The notes: a model not told the origin generated them from the sequence alone. A DNA stretch of 64,000 nt from Riemerella columbina (GCF_030517065.1 NZ_CP103950.1:1798001-1862000); one strand, 5' to 3'. Positions 47,271-55,887 are shown, counted from the first letter of the stretch. A program made the numbers and translations.

Positions 47271-47479
47271 TATTATTTATTTATCAATTAAATAAGATAA
47301 AAATCCTAAAAAAATAAGTTTGCTACTCTAAAAAACACAAATTCATATTATAAAATCAATTTATCAACAATACAGCAATAGTAAATATTCATTTAAAATT
47401 TTATTTTCAAGTCTGTTATTAAATTTCCCCTTAAATAATTTGGCAATAATAAAAATATAATTTATATTCGTGGAATGAT
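47232..47479. repeat. long direct repeat, copy 1
   Basis: Covers the 3' end of GLPGLI gene 3 and the following intergenic DNA. Copy 2 is at 48770-49020, about 90% identical by eye over the intergenic part and differing mostly by single substitutions. It ends with a promoter: TTTG (47439-47442), 20 bases, TATATTCG (47463-47470). Confidence 0.85.
47439..47470 (+). promoter_or_regulatory. promoter in repeat copy 1
   Basis: TTTG-N20-TATATTCG, now ahead of the truncated GLPGLI gene 4 and the intact gene 5. Confidence 0.55.
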
Positions 47480-47499
47480 AATAAATAAAAATTTATTAT

Positions 47500-47757
47500 T
47501 TGTTGTGTCTACTTGGTTTGATTTTGGAAATTAAAGAGAAAAATAATAAGATTCAAATCGTTGCAAAAGAAATAGATTTTAATAATGAAGCGTATGAACC
47601 CAAGTTGAAAATGATAGATGCAATAACTTGGGAAGAAGCTTTGTTAAAAGCAAAAAAACAATATCAGAAAAAACAAAAAGAAATAGAAAAAGAATTTGGA
47701 ACAAAAGTATATATAGATTTTTCTAGAAATTTGGAAAAGTTTGATTTAAATGATTAA
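47500..47757 (+). pseudogene. GLPGLI-family gene 4, truncated remnant
   Basis: An open frame of 85 residues that begins inside the eponymous motif (LGLILEIKEKNNKIQIV) and carries only the C-terminal third of a GLPGLI protein. It has no signal peptide in this frame. An ATG at 47475 in another frame starts MIINKNLLFVVSTW, which may be the remains of the signal peptide, so an internal deletion is possible. It ends 3 bases before gene 5. Very A-rich. Confidence 0.7.
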
Positions 47758-47760
47758 CCT

Positions 47761-48612
47761 ATGCAAAAAATAAGCTTAATACTTTTTTTAAGTTTTTGTC
47801 TTAATATATTTGGACAAGGGATTTCGGTTTTTTATAACTTAGAATATAAACCTCAGCTTAATTCTGATAAATTAGAAAATGAGAAAATGTTACTTAATAT
47901 ATTTCCTAATGAGCAAACTTCTTATTTCTATAGCTATTCAGGTATTAAAATAGATTCTCTGTCTAATGAAATTAAAATAAGTACCAACCCTTCTGAGAAA
48001 ACACACTTAATAAGTTCATTACCAAGTCAAAACTTTTGGTTTACAATTAAGAAAAACTATACGGTTAATAATGTAGAGGTCTTAGAAGAGATTAGTGGAG
48101 ATGACTACCTCTACCCTGAGGTCTTAGACCTAAAATGGAAAATTGGCACAGAAAAAAAGAAAATTAAAGGATATGATTGCCGTAAAGCAACCACCACTTT
48201 AGGAGAACGGTATTGGGAAGCATGGTTTACGGAAGATATACCAATTCCAGATGGTCCATACAAGTTTGGTGGGTTACCAGGTCTCATTTTAGAAGTCTCG
48301 AGCATTGATAAAGATTATTTTTTTACTATGGTGGGAATCGAAAATAAAAATATCTCCAATAAATGGAATACTAAACTCGCTATAAAGTTGAAAAATAAAG
48401 AAGAAATGCTTAATTACAAAGAAAAATATATTAAATCACCAAGTGCCAAAGCTCGCTTAGAAGATCAGCAAATGGGACTTTCTTCTGGTGCAATTATAAA
48501 TGGAGTAAAGTATTCTGCTGAAGAGTCTTATCAACTTTTGGATAAAGAAGTATGGGATTGGATAGAAAAACATAATAATCCTATAGAAAAGAATGATCTT
48601 TGGGTGAAATAA
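47761..48612 (+). CDS. GLPGLI-family protein 5, intact
   Basis: 283-residue secreted protein. Signal peptide MQKISLILFLSFCLNIFGQG; KKIKGYDCRKATTTLGERYW; motif PDGPYKFGGLPGLILEVSS at about residue 173; end NNPIEKNDLWVK, nearly the same as gene 3. Noticeably more AT-rich in codon use than genes 1-3, which could mean a different history. Followed by a terminator. Confidence 0.9.
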   Translation: MQKISLILFLSFCLNIFGQGISVFYNLEYKPQLNSDKLENEKMLLNIFPNEQTSYFYSYSGIKIDSLSNEIKISTNPSEKTHLISSLPSQNFWFTIKKNYTVNNVEVLEEISGDDYLYPEVLDLKWKIGTEKKKIKGYDCRKATTTLGERYWEAWFTEDIPIPDGPYKFGGLPGLILEVSSIDKDYFFTMVGIENKNISNKWNTKLAIKLKNKEEMLNYKEKYIKSPSAKARLEDQQMGLSSGAIINGVKYSAEESYQLLDKEVWDWIEKHNNPIEKNDLWVK

Positions 48613-48667
48613 TTTAATCATCAGTAACTCTTAAAAACTATAATAACAATATAGTTATAAAAACCTC

Positions 48668-48700
48668 ACACCTGCATTAGAAATTAATGCAGGTGTTTTC
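48668..48700 (+). terminator. terminator after GLPGLI gene 5
   Basis: 11-bp stem ACACCTGCATT / AATGCAGGTGT with a 7-base loop, then TTTC. Confidence 0.8.
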
Positions 48701-48732
48701 ATATAAACAAAAATCCTTATCTAATACATAAG

Positions 48733-48808
48733 ATGCTCAAGATATAAAAAAGTATCCAGTTGTTTAATCCATAATCCCCATAAAAAAGAAGATTCTTGGG
48801 CGAAGTGA
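48733..48808 (+). other. gene debris: T9SS-plug-like fragment joined to a GLPGLI 3' end
   Basis: 48733-48771 matches 50727-50764, the signal-peptide region of the T9SS plug gene, with mostly C/T and A/G differences. Directly after it, 48770-48808 reads HNPHKKEDSWAK then TGA, a decayed version of the GLPGLI ending NNPIEKEDLWVK. Neither piece has an intact frame. The rest of the 48613-49038 gap is the terminator and repeat copy 2. Confidence 0.65.
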
Positions 48809-49020
48809 TATTATTTTTTTATCAATTAAATAAGATAAAAATCCTAAAAAAATAAGTTTGTTACTCTAAAAACCACAAATCCATATTATAAAATCAATTT
48901 ATCAACAATACAGCAAGAATAAATATTTATTTAAAATTTTATTCCCAAGTCTATTATTAAATTTTTCACTTAAATAATTTGGTAATAATAAAAATATAAT
49001 TTATATTCGTGGGATAATAA
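48770..49020. repeat. long direct repeat, copy 2
   Basis: Second copy of the 47232-47479 segment, including the promoter TTTG (48978-48981), 20 bases, TATATTCG (49002-49009). It now stands directly before the GLUG-repeat T9SS cargo gene. Confidence 0.85.
48978..49009 (+). promoter_or_regulatory. promoter of the GLUG-repeat protein gene
   Basis: TTTG-N20-TATATTCG, 29 bases before ATG 49039, carried by repeat copy 2. Confidence 0.6.
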
Positions 49021-49038
49021 CATTCAAACAAAAGTAAA

Positions 49039-50514
49039 ATGAAAGCAAATTTATTCAAAGTCGCTCTCTTAGCGAGCGCCACAGTCTTTGGAGTATCATC
49101 GCTCAATGCTCAAGAACAAGGGAAAGCCCCCGTCGTTCAGCTCAGCAGCCAAACTTCAACTCAGTTTAGCAACACCCCAACCATCAATGCGGACTTCCCT
49201 ACCACAGAATGGGCAGATTACGCTGATATCTCTTGGTATATATTCGATGAAAACCATTTTGATATCTCCACAGCCGAGCAACTGGCAGGATTAGCCCAAT
49301 TGGTTAAAATGGGCAACAATTTTTCTGGTATTGACATTAATCTAACTCAAGATATAGACCTTGCCGAACATCTTTGGGTCCCTATTGGCTTTGACAACTC
49401 TGTGCCTTTTTCAGGAAATTTTGATGGCAAAGGACATACCATTCGTAATGTATTGATTAACCGAGAGGGAGATGGTGATTTCTTAGGCTTATTTGGGCAA
49501 TATGTTAGTGGTCATCTCAAAAATCTAACAATTGACACTGCCAAAATCGTAGGGCGAGATACCTTCGGTGTCATGGCTGGCAACTTGGGTATCAATAGCA
49601 CAATGGAAAACTGCCATGTAAAAAATGCCGAAGTAATTGCGGTATACGACCCCAAAGCCACTACCAGCGCTTATAATGTTGGCGCCTTATGTGGTTCCGT
49701 TGTCACTGGCAGTACAGTTACTGATTGCTCAGCGGAAGGCTCCGTAAGTGGCTTTCAGCAAGTCGGCGGCTTGGTAGGCTCGCCGTGGGATAGAGCCGTT
49801 ATTAAGCGTTCTCACTTTAAAGGCAGTGTAAAAGGTGTATATGCCGTAGGTGGGCTTATAGGTTTTAGCACCTTTGGATTCGGTCCAAATACACAAGTCA
49901 TTATAGAAGATTGTTACGCCATAGCAAATGTAGAAGCTGATGAAAAAGCGGGTGGTTTTTATGGTCAGTTACAAGTCGGTATAGTCAAAAATTCTTATTG
50001 CAGCGGAACTGTTACTGGCACAACGGATATTGGTGGTTTTATTGGAAAAATAGATGCCGGCTTAGTAGAAAATGGACACTTTGATAAAACTTTGGCGCCC
50101 ATAGCTGGGACTTCCGTTGCCACCTCTAACGCCTCTATTACAGGGCATTATTCCGCAGATATGAAAGTGGATAGTTTTGTAAATCTCCTCAATGCTAACC
50201 GCTCGCCAGAGGTTTGGAAGATAGAAGCAGGTGTTAACGATAATTACCCTATTACCATAAGCGCTGCCCTTGCTACGGCAGAAGCCGCACCACTCTATGA
50301 GGTCAAAATTTACCCTTCCTTAGCTCAAAAAGAAGTCTTTATTTCTTCTAAAAACAAGGCTTGGCATTATCAAATTGTAAATATGGTAGGCAGCGTGGTA
50401 AAGGCTGGTATAGCCTCTGACAAAGTTGATGTGAGTTCCCTTAAATCAGGTGTTTATATCTTAAAAATTAAAAATGACAGCCAACAAGGCAGCCATAAAT
50501 TCATTAAACAATAA
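49039..50514 (+). CDS. GLUG-repeat surface protein with T9SS type A sorting domain
   Basis: 491 residues. Signal peptide KANLFKVALLASATVFGVSS (cut near LNAQ). A peptidase-free adhesin-like body follows: FDISTAEQLAGLAQLV, FDGKGHTIRNVLINREGDGD, then GLUG-type repeats with VGGLVGS, VGGLIGFS, AGGFYGQ and IGGFIGK at about residues 240-340. The C-terminal 70 residues (KIYPSLAQKEVFISSKNKAW, then SSLKSGVYILKIKNDS) form the type A signal recognised by the T9SS, so it should be exported to the cell surface or medium. Role unknown. Confidence 0.9.
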   Translation: MKANLFKVALLASATVFGVSSLNAQEQGKAPVVQLSSQTSTQFSNTPTINADFPTTEWADYADISWYIFDENHFDISTAEQLAGLAQLVKMGNNFSGIDINLTQDIDLAEHLWVPIGFDNSVPFSGNFDGKGHTIRNVLINREGDGDFLGLFGQYVSGHLKNLTIDTAKIVGRDTFGVMAGNLGINSTMENCHVKNAEVIAVYDPKATTSAYNVGALCGSVVTGSTVTDCSAEGSVSGFQQVGGLVGSPWDRAVIKRSHFKGSVKGVYAVGGLIGFSTFGFGPNTQVIIEDCYAIANVEADEKAGGFYGQLQVGIVKNSYCSGTVTGTTDIGGFIGKIDAGLVENGHFDKTLAPIAGTSVATSNASITGHYSADMKVDSFVNLLNANRSPEVWKIEAGVNDNYPITISAALATAEAAPLYEVKIYPSLAQKEVFISSKNKAWHYQIVNMVGSVVKAGIASDKVDVSSLKSGVYILKIKNDSQQGSHKFIKQ

Positions 50515-50563
50515 TGATATAACACACTGATAAAGAGGTATAAAATCATTTATCCTCCATCAT

Positions 50564-50606
50564 AAAAATCCTTTAAATCCATTGGTTGGGTTTAGAGGAT
50601 TTTTTA
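50564..50606 (+). terminator. terminator after the GLUG-repeat gene
   Basis: Stem AAAATCCTTTAAATCC / GGGTTTAGAGGATTTT around ATTGGTT, then a T run. Confidence 0.85.
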
Positions 50607-50668
50607 TATCAAAACGAAATCTTAATGTTGGGTTTATTCAACTGAAACCACCAAAACAAAAATTTTAT

Positions 50669-50676
50669 TATCTTCG
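50669..50676 (+). promoter_or_regulatory. TATCTTCG -7-type box before the T9SS plug gene
   Basis: TAnnTTCG variant 5 bases before ATG 50681, the same variant as at the GLPGLI and GLUG genes. No TTTG at the usual distance. Confidence 0.35.
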
Positions 50677-50680
50677 CTGT

Positions 50681-51889
50681 ATGAAATATTTAATATTATT
50701 ATTAACGCTACTTGGGCAGTGGGTTGGCGCTCAAAATATAAAAAGCATCCAGCTGTTTAACCCACAAACCAATGATGAAACCCCTGTGATCAACTTAGGA
50801 GAACAGTTGGTTTTAAGCTTTGATGATTTAGCCAACCAGAGCACCACCTACCACTATACCCTAAAACACTACGATAGAAATTGGCAAGATGATGGGCTTT
50901 TCTTTACCGAATATGCCCAAGGCAATTTAAACGCCCTCCTCAACCAATACCGCTATTCCTTTAATACCTTGCAGCCGTACACTCACTACGAGCTGACTTT
51001 CCCCAACGATAAAATACAACCCAAGATTTCTGGAAATTTTGAAATCATCGTTTATAAAAACAAACCATCCGAGCCGCTCTTCACCCGAAGATTTTGCGTG
51101 GTAGAAAATGCCGCCCAACTCGCCCTCAACATCACAAGGTTTTCTGATGCCCGCAATCCAGAGCTCAACCAGCGTGTAGAAGTAAAAGCCATTGGTGGCA
51201 GCACCCTCTCTAACAATGTGAACAACATCAGCCTTAATCTGATCCAAAACAACAATTGGAACCTCGGAAAATACGATCTCAAACCCAGCAATACCGCAGG
51301 TGGGCAACTTTTGTTTCAGCAATTGGATATGGTATTCCCTGGCAATAATGAATTCTACTATTTTGATAATAAAAACATAGACCAAGCCTTTGATATGGTG
51401 GCTCAAGCCGAAACCGTGGACAATACCCACCACACCTACCTCTATCCCGTTTGGGCATATCCTATGAACTACCAATACCAACCCGATGTGAACGGAGCTT
51501 TTTTCTTCCGAAGAAATGATTTAGGCATAGAGCGCGTCGCCGCCACAGAGGGCGATTATTCGTGGGTGCATTTCTATTTAGATTCCGCACCGATGGAGGA
51601 AAATATTTATATTTTAGGATTGTTCAATCAGTACACGTCCAGCCCACAATCTCAGATGTATTACAATACCGAAACCAAGCAATACGAAGCCAAAATCTAT
51701 CTAAAACAAGGGTTTTACAACTATATTTTAGCCACACAGAAAGGCGATCAGCCTCTCAACTATGGGCAAATCAACGGGAACTTTTGGCAAACCGAAAACC
51801 TCTACCAAGCCTTCCTATACTACCGCCCTTTTGGTAAAAATTATGACGGACTTTTAGGCTACGGAGAATACCGAAACTCAAGACCTTAG
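50681..51889 (+). CDS. type IX secretion system plug-domain protein (DUF5103)
   Basis: 402 residues from ATG 50681 (MKYLILLLTLLGQWVGAQ, signal peptide); the frame is open further upstream but only through the terminator. DUF5103 features: NIKSIQLFNPQTNDETPVIN, HYTLKHYDRNWQDDGLF, YILGLFNQYTSSPQSQMYYN and ending FYNYILATQKG...YGEYRNSRP. Members are the plug of the SprA/Sov translocon of T9SS, which fits the T9SS cargo gene just upstream. Located in the periplasm or outer membrane by inference. Confidence 0.88.
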   Translation: MKYLILLLTLLGQWVGAQNIKSIQLFNPQTNDETPVINLGEQLVLSFDDLANQSTTYHYTLKHYDRNWQDDGLFFTEYAQGNLNALLNQYRYSFNTLQPYTHYELTFPNDKIQPKISGNFEIIVYKNKPSEPLFTRRFCVVENAAQLALNITRFSDARNPELNQRVEVKAIGGSTLSNNVNNISLNLIQNNNWNLGKYDLKPSNTAGGQLLFQQLDMVFPGNNEFYYFDNKNIDQAFDMVAQAETVDNTHHTYLYPVWAYPMNYQYQPDVNGAFFFRRNDLGIERVAATEGDYSWVHFYLDSAPMEENIYILGLFNQYTSSPQSQMYYNTETKQYEAKIYLKQGFYNYILATQKGDQPLNYGQINGNFWQTENLYQAFLYYRPFGKNYDGLLGYGEYRNSRP

Positions 51890-52010
51890 CACCAATGGTG
51901 CGCCCAAACCTCAACGCACTTAGAGAATCCAAGAGGGCTAAAAAATAAGGCTTATACCGTGCTTTATCCCTCAAAAATGCCTATATTTGCCACCGAAAAA
52001 GCCCTTTGAA

Positions 52011-52916
52011 ATGTTAGGAAGAAGACAAATCCGAGAAAAAGTAATACAAAATCTATACGCCTACCAGCAAAACCCCATGAGTATAGATGCCATACAGAGA
52101 AAAATGTTTTCAGAAATTGAAAAAATATACCATCTCTACATCTATGAACTCAATTTTTTGGTCGCCCTAAAACAACTTGCTGAGCACCAAATAGAAATCA
52201 ACAAAGAGAAATTTCTCAAAACCGAGGAAGACCTCAACCCCAACCAAAAATTCATCCGAAATCAGGTTTTAGAAAATATAGAAAACAACCAAGAGCGCTT
52301 ATCTGTAACCTCTAAATTCAGAAACCTCAAGTGGGAACTGCATAATGATTTCTTGGTCAAAACCTTCCAAAGGATGAAAGCTGGCAAGCGTTACCAAGAT
52401 TTTATGAACAATGATGAAATCTCCTTTGATGCCGACCAAAAATTCTTAGGAAAACTCTTTTTAAGATACATCGCTGAGAACGAAACCTTCCACGAGCTGT
52501 TAGAAGAACAGGAAATGAGCTGGACGGATGACCTTCACATCGCGAACTCTATGGTGCAGAAGACCATCGGTTTTATTAAAGAAAACCAACCCAGCCACAC
52601 GCTCATCAAAATCATTAAAGATGATGAGGACAGAGCCTTTGCAGAGCGCCTACTCAGAAACGGCATAGCCCACTGGGACGAGGTGGAAGAAAAACTTAAA
52701 AATAGACTCCAAAACTGGGAGATAGAGCGCGTTTCTTTGATGGATAAAATCATCCTTATCGCTGGGATTACAGAGATGGACCACTTCCCGCTAACGCCAT
52801 CAAAAATTATCATTAACGAATATATAGAAATTTCCAAAGCATTTTCCACCGAGAAAAGCCACACCTTTATCAATGGTATTTTAGGAAAATACGCCGAGGA
52901 CAACAACCGCATATAA
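52011..52916 (+). CDS. nusB: transcription antitermination factor NusB (long form)
   Basis: 301 residues from ATG 52011 (MLGRRQIREKVIQNLYAYQQ); the open frame begins eight codons earlier. The usual NusB is about 140 residues; this long type with an inserted N-terminal half is normal in Bacteroidota. The C-terminal half carries the NusB core: LLRNGIAHWDEVEEKLKN and ITEMDHFPLTPSKIIINEYI and EKSHTFINGILGKYA. A TATATTTG box lies at 51982-51989. Acts with S10 (rpsJ here) in rRNA antitermination. Confidence 0.92.
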   Translation: MLGRRQIREKVIQNLYAYQQNPMSIDAIQRKMFSEIEKIYHLYIYELNFLVALKQLAEHQIEINKEKFLKTEEDLNPNQKFIRNQVLENIENNQERLSVTSKFRNLKWELHNDFLVKTFQRMKAGKRYQDFMNNDEISFDADQKFLGKLFLRYIAENETFHELLEEQEMSWTDDLHIANSMVQKTIGFIKENQPSHTLIKIIKDDEDRAFAERLLRNGIAHWDEVEEKLKNRLQNWEIERVSLMDKIILIAGITEMDHFPLTPSKIIINEYIEISKAFSTEKSHTFINGILGKYAEDNNRI

Positions 52917-52928
52917 TAAAAACAGATT

Positions 52929-53399
52929 ATGAAACATCGTATTAAAATCAGTTTAGTCGCTTTGGGATTCCTTTCCCTTTCGGCTTGCAAAAAAGAGCAA
53001 CAACCTGAAGTGGTAGAAACCGAAACTATAGAAGCCGTAGCGGAGCCCACGCCAGTAGATGATATGGTGGCAGAAGCCCAAAAAGCACCGCTAACCACCG
53101 TGGCTTTATCAGAACCCAATTTTGATTTTGGCGTGGTAAAATCAGGCGCTATTGTGGAGCATACTTACGAGATTACCAACACTGGCGATAAACCGCTCAT
53201 CATCTCTAATGTAAAACCTGGCTGTGGCTGTACCGCTCCAGATTTTACCAAAACTCCAATCCTCCCAGGGCAATCAGGGAAGGTAACGCTTAAATTTAAT
53301 TCTGCGAGTTTTAATGGCGTACAGCACAAATTTGCTCAAGTTTTTACCAATACCGAAAAAACACCCATCACCCTCACCTTTACAGCTGATGTTCAATAA
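52929..53399 (+). CDS. DUF1573 lipoprotein
   Basis: 156 residues; lipobox LSAC (Cys about residue 20). DUF1573 core: FDFGVVKSGAIVEHTYEITN, TGDKPLIISNVKPGCGCTAP and NTEKTPITLTFTADVQ, an Ig-like (ASPM/SPD-2/Hydin type) fold. Function unknown. In flavobacteria it normally lies between nusB and yajC as here, 12 bases after nusB. Confidence 0.92.
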   Translation: MKHRIKISLVALGFLSLSACKKEQQPEVVETETIEAVAEPTPVDDMVAEAQKAPLTTVALSEPNFDFGVVKSGAIVEHTYEITNTGDKPLIISNVKPGCGCTAPDFTKTPILPGQSGKVTLKFNSASFNGVQHKFAQVFTNTEKTPITLTFTADVQ

Positions 53400-53446
53400 T
53401 TTATAACCACAAAGAAATTAAATTTTTAACTTAAAAACCATTATTT

Positions 53447-53779
53447 ATGCATACTTTAACCTTACTACAAGCCGCTCCTGCGCAGCCATCTATGCTCCCA
53501 ACCTTCTTGATGATAGGCGGAATGGTGGTCTTCTTCTACTTCTTTATGATGCGCCCACAGATGAAAAAGCAAAAAGAAGAAAAGAAATTTCAAGAAAGCC
53601 TAAAACCTGGGCGTATGGTGGTCACCACTTCTGGCATCCACGGGCGTGTATCTCAGATTTCTGAAGATGGCGTAATCTTAGAAACGATGGCAGGCAAACT
53701 CAAATTTGAAAAAGCCGCTATATCCAGAGATTTTACCCAAGCACGCTTCCCAGAAGCTAAAGAAGAAAAGAAAAAATAA
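53447..53779 (+). CDS. yajC: preprotein translocase subunit YajC
   Basis: 110 residues, accessory subunit of the Sec translocon with SecDF. One membrane helix (LMIGGMVVFFYFFMMRPQMK) near residue 25, then the soluble YajC domain (LKPGRMVVTTSGIHGRVSQI). Ends in a Lys-rich tail, followed by a terminator. Confidence 0.95.
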   Translation: MHTLTLLQAAPAQPSMLPTFLMIGGMVVFFYFFMMRPQMKKQKEEKKFQESLKPGRMVVTTSGIHGRVSQISEDGVILETMAGKLKFEKAAISRDFTQARFPEAKEEKKK

Positions 53780-53787
53780 CCTTAATT

Positions 53788-53820
53788 AAGACAAACGATG
53801 CTGAAGTTTGTCTTTTTTTA
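53788..53820 (+). terminator. terminator after yajC
   Basis: 9-bp stem AAGACAAAC / GTTTGTCTT with a 9-base loop, followed by T residues, just before the exporter gene. Confidence 0.8.
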
Positions 53821-53832
53821 TCGCCTAAAAAG

Positions 53833-54615
53833 ATGAAAAAAGTTGCCCAGCATATGCCAATAAAACAGATGGCTCATCTACTGGTAGAGGTGGCGGCGTT
53901 GCTCATATCTAACGGGGCTAACTCTACCAGAACCAAAAGAAATGTCCTCCGCATTGCCGCAGCTTACGGCTACAGAGTGGAAGTTTTTTTCTCGTTCTCT
54001 GGCGTGGTGCTTACCGTCCACCATCCAGAAGATGCCTCCACCGAAACTTTAGTGAAAACCATTACGGCACACGGCATCAATTTTAGTTTAATTTCTGCCA
54101 TTAGCATCCTCAGTTGGGATATTGCCGCCCACCAACCGTCATATCTGACCATACAAAAGCGACTTAGCACCATAAAAAAACAACCGCCCTACTCCAATTG
54201 GCTCAAGATGCTCAGCATTGGAATAGCCACTGCGGCGCTTTGCAAAATTTTCGCTGGTTCTTATTTGGAGTTCATCATTGCTTTTATAGCAGGCTGTATT
54301 GGTTTTTGGGTGAAGTTGTTCTTACATCAGAAACATTACAACATCTTTATGCTGACTTTATTTTCGGCATTTACCTCCGTATCGGTGGTTAAGGCTGCCA
54401 TTTTACTCGGAGCTGGAGATTGCTATGCAGCGCTGACAGCGTGTGTGCTCTGGCTGATTCCTGGGGTGCCGCTCATCAATGGTTTTTTAGACCTTTTGGA
54501 AGGGCACATCGTTTCTGGGTGGGCAAAAGCGGCGTTGGGGACTATGCTCATTTTTATGATTGCCGTGGGGTATTATATGTCTATATTTATATTTAAATTG
54601 GCTTATGGAATTTGA
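53833..54615 (+). CDS. threonine/serine exporter, ThrE N-half (DUF1212)
   Basis: 260-residue protein with a cytosolic N-domain (LLVEVAALLISNGANSTRTK, YRVEVFFSFSGVVLTVHHPE) and about five membrane helices. ThrE of Corynebacterium exports Thr/Ser as one polypeptide; here, as in many bacteria, the two halves are separate genes. It overlaps the C-half gene by 11 bases. Confidence 0.88.
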   Translation: MKKVAQHMPIKQMAHLLVEVAALLISNGANSTRTKRNVLRIAAAYGYRVEVFFSFSGVVLTVHHPEDASTETLVKTITAHGINFSLISAISILSWDIAAHQPSYLTIQKRLSTIKKQPPYSNWLKMLSIGIATAALCKIFAGSYLEFIIAFIAGCIGFWVKLFLHQKHYNIFMLTLFSAFTSVSVVKAAILLGAGDCYAALTACVLWLIPGVPLINGFLDLLEGHIVSGWAKAALGTMLIFMIAVGYYMSIFIFKLAYGI

Positions 54616-55141
54616 TATTTTAGAAAAAATAGCTTGGGCAGTGCTCGTTTCGTTGGGCTTTGCCATTTTGTTCAATACCCCGAGGCGCGCACTTTGGGCG
54701 GTGGCACTTTTAGGCGCTTTGGGCTTCGGGATTAAAACCATAGCCTTGCTTTTTTTATTCCCTGACCAGCTGATTATCGCTTCTTTATTGGGCGCTTCGG
54801 CAGTGGGACTTTCAGGAATTTATTTTGCACATAGAGTCCATACGCCACCCATTGTGTTTACCATTCCTGCCGTGATCAATATGATTCCTGGGACTTTGGG
54901 ATACAATTTTATGATGGGTATTTTAGAACTCGTGTCTCACAAAAAAAATCAAACGCTGAGCATAGAGCAACTCCTTACCATCATCAACAATGGGCTCAAT
55001 GCAGGCTTTATCATCTTGGTTTTGGCTTTTGGCGTGGTGTTTCCTATTCTGATGTTTAACACACAAACTGTTAAGAACAAAGACCTTAACCAATATTTAA
55101 AAAAGAAAATTATCCACTTTAAACGAAGACATCAATCATGA
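54605..55141 (+). CDS. threonine/serine exporter, ThrE C-half (DUF3815)
   Basis: 178 residues from ATG 54605 (MEFDILEKIAWAVLVSLGF), inside the end of the N-half gene. About five hydrophobic helices; FAILFNTPRRALWAVALLGA and HRVHTPPIVFTIPAVINMIP are typical. Its stop overlaps the SDR start (ATGA). Forms the exporter with the preceding protein. Confidence 0.88.
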   Translation: MEFDILEKIAWAVLVSLGFAILFNTPRRALWAVALLGALGFGIKTIALLFLFPDQLIIASLLGASAVGLSGIYFAHRVHTPPIVFTIPAVINMIPGTLGYNFMMGILELVSHKKNQTLSIEQLLTIINNGLNAGFIILVLAFGVVFPILMFNTQTVKNKDLNQYLKKKIIHFKRRHQS

Positions 55142-55887
55142 AAACGGTTCTCATCACGGGTGCCACCTCGGGCATCGGTAAGGCTACGGCACAACTTTTA
55201 GCGACTCAAAATTACCGCCTTATTCTCTGTGGGCGACAAGTTTCGATTTTGGAACATCTCGCCCAAACGCTCTCTACACTCACCAGCGTTTACACTTTAA
55301 ATTTTGATGTACGAGAGGCAGAAAGCGTTCAAAACGCCATAAAAAGCCTTCCCAAAGATTGGCAAAATATTGATATTCTCATCAATAATGCAGGGAATGC
55401 CCACGGTTTAGAACCTTTAGATGAAGGGCTAACCTCCGACTGGGATGCGATGATGGACAGCAATGTTAAAGGCCTACTCTATGTGTCTAAAGCCATTATT
55501 CCCCTAATGAAACACCGAAAATCTGGGCATATTGTTAACATTTCTTCCGTGGCTGCCAGACAAACTTATGCCAATGGTGTGGTCTACTGCGCTTCTAAAA
55601 AAGCGGTGGATGTGATCTCCGAAGGTATGAGAATAGAACTCACCGCCTTTGGTATCAAGGTAACGAATATACAACCTGGCGCCGTAGAAACGGATTTCTC
55701 CAAAGTGAGATTTAAAGGCGATGAAGAAAAAGCAAAAGCCGTCTATACAGGCTACGAAGCTCTAAAACCCGAAGATATTGCCGATGCGATTGCGTATTGT
55801 ATTAACGCGCCCGACCGTGTTTCCATTGCGGAACTTTGTATCTACCCTAAAGCACAAGCCGAGCCAAGAACCATTTACCGAACCTAA
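55138..55887 (+). CDS. SDR-family oxidoreductase, YdfG-like
   Basis: 249-residue NADP-dependent dehydrogenase. Cofactor motif VLITGATSGIGKATAQLL, active site SSVAARQTYANGVVYCASKK (Ser, Tyr, Lys), INNAGNAHGLEPLDEG. Resembles 3-hydroxy-acid (serine/malonic semialdehyde) dehydrogenases like E. coli YdfG; coupling to a Thr/Ser exporter makes an L-allo-threonine or serine dehydrogenase activity plausible but unproved. Confidence 0.88.
   Translation: MKTVLITGATSGIGKATAQLLATQNYRLILCGRQVSILEHLAQTLSTLTSVYTLNFDVREAESVQNAIKSLPKDWQNIDILINNAGNAHGLEPLDEGLTSDWDAMMDSNVKGLLYVSKAIIPLMKHRKSGHIVNISSVAARQTYANGVVYCASKKAVDVISEGMRIELTAFGIKVTNIQPGAVETDFSKVRFKGDEEKAKAVYTGYEALKPEDIADAIAYCINAPDRVSIAELCIYPKAQAEPRTIYRT

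Noticed and set aside
50582-50680. N-terminal extension of the T9SS plug protein
   Set aside because: Would be translated through a terminator; the signal peptide begins at 50681.
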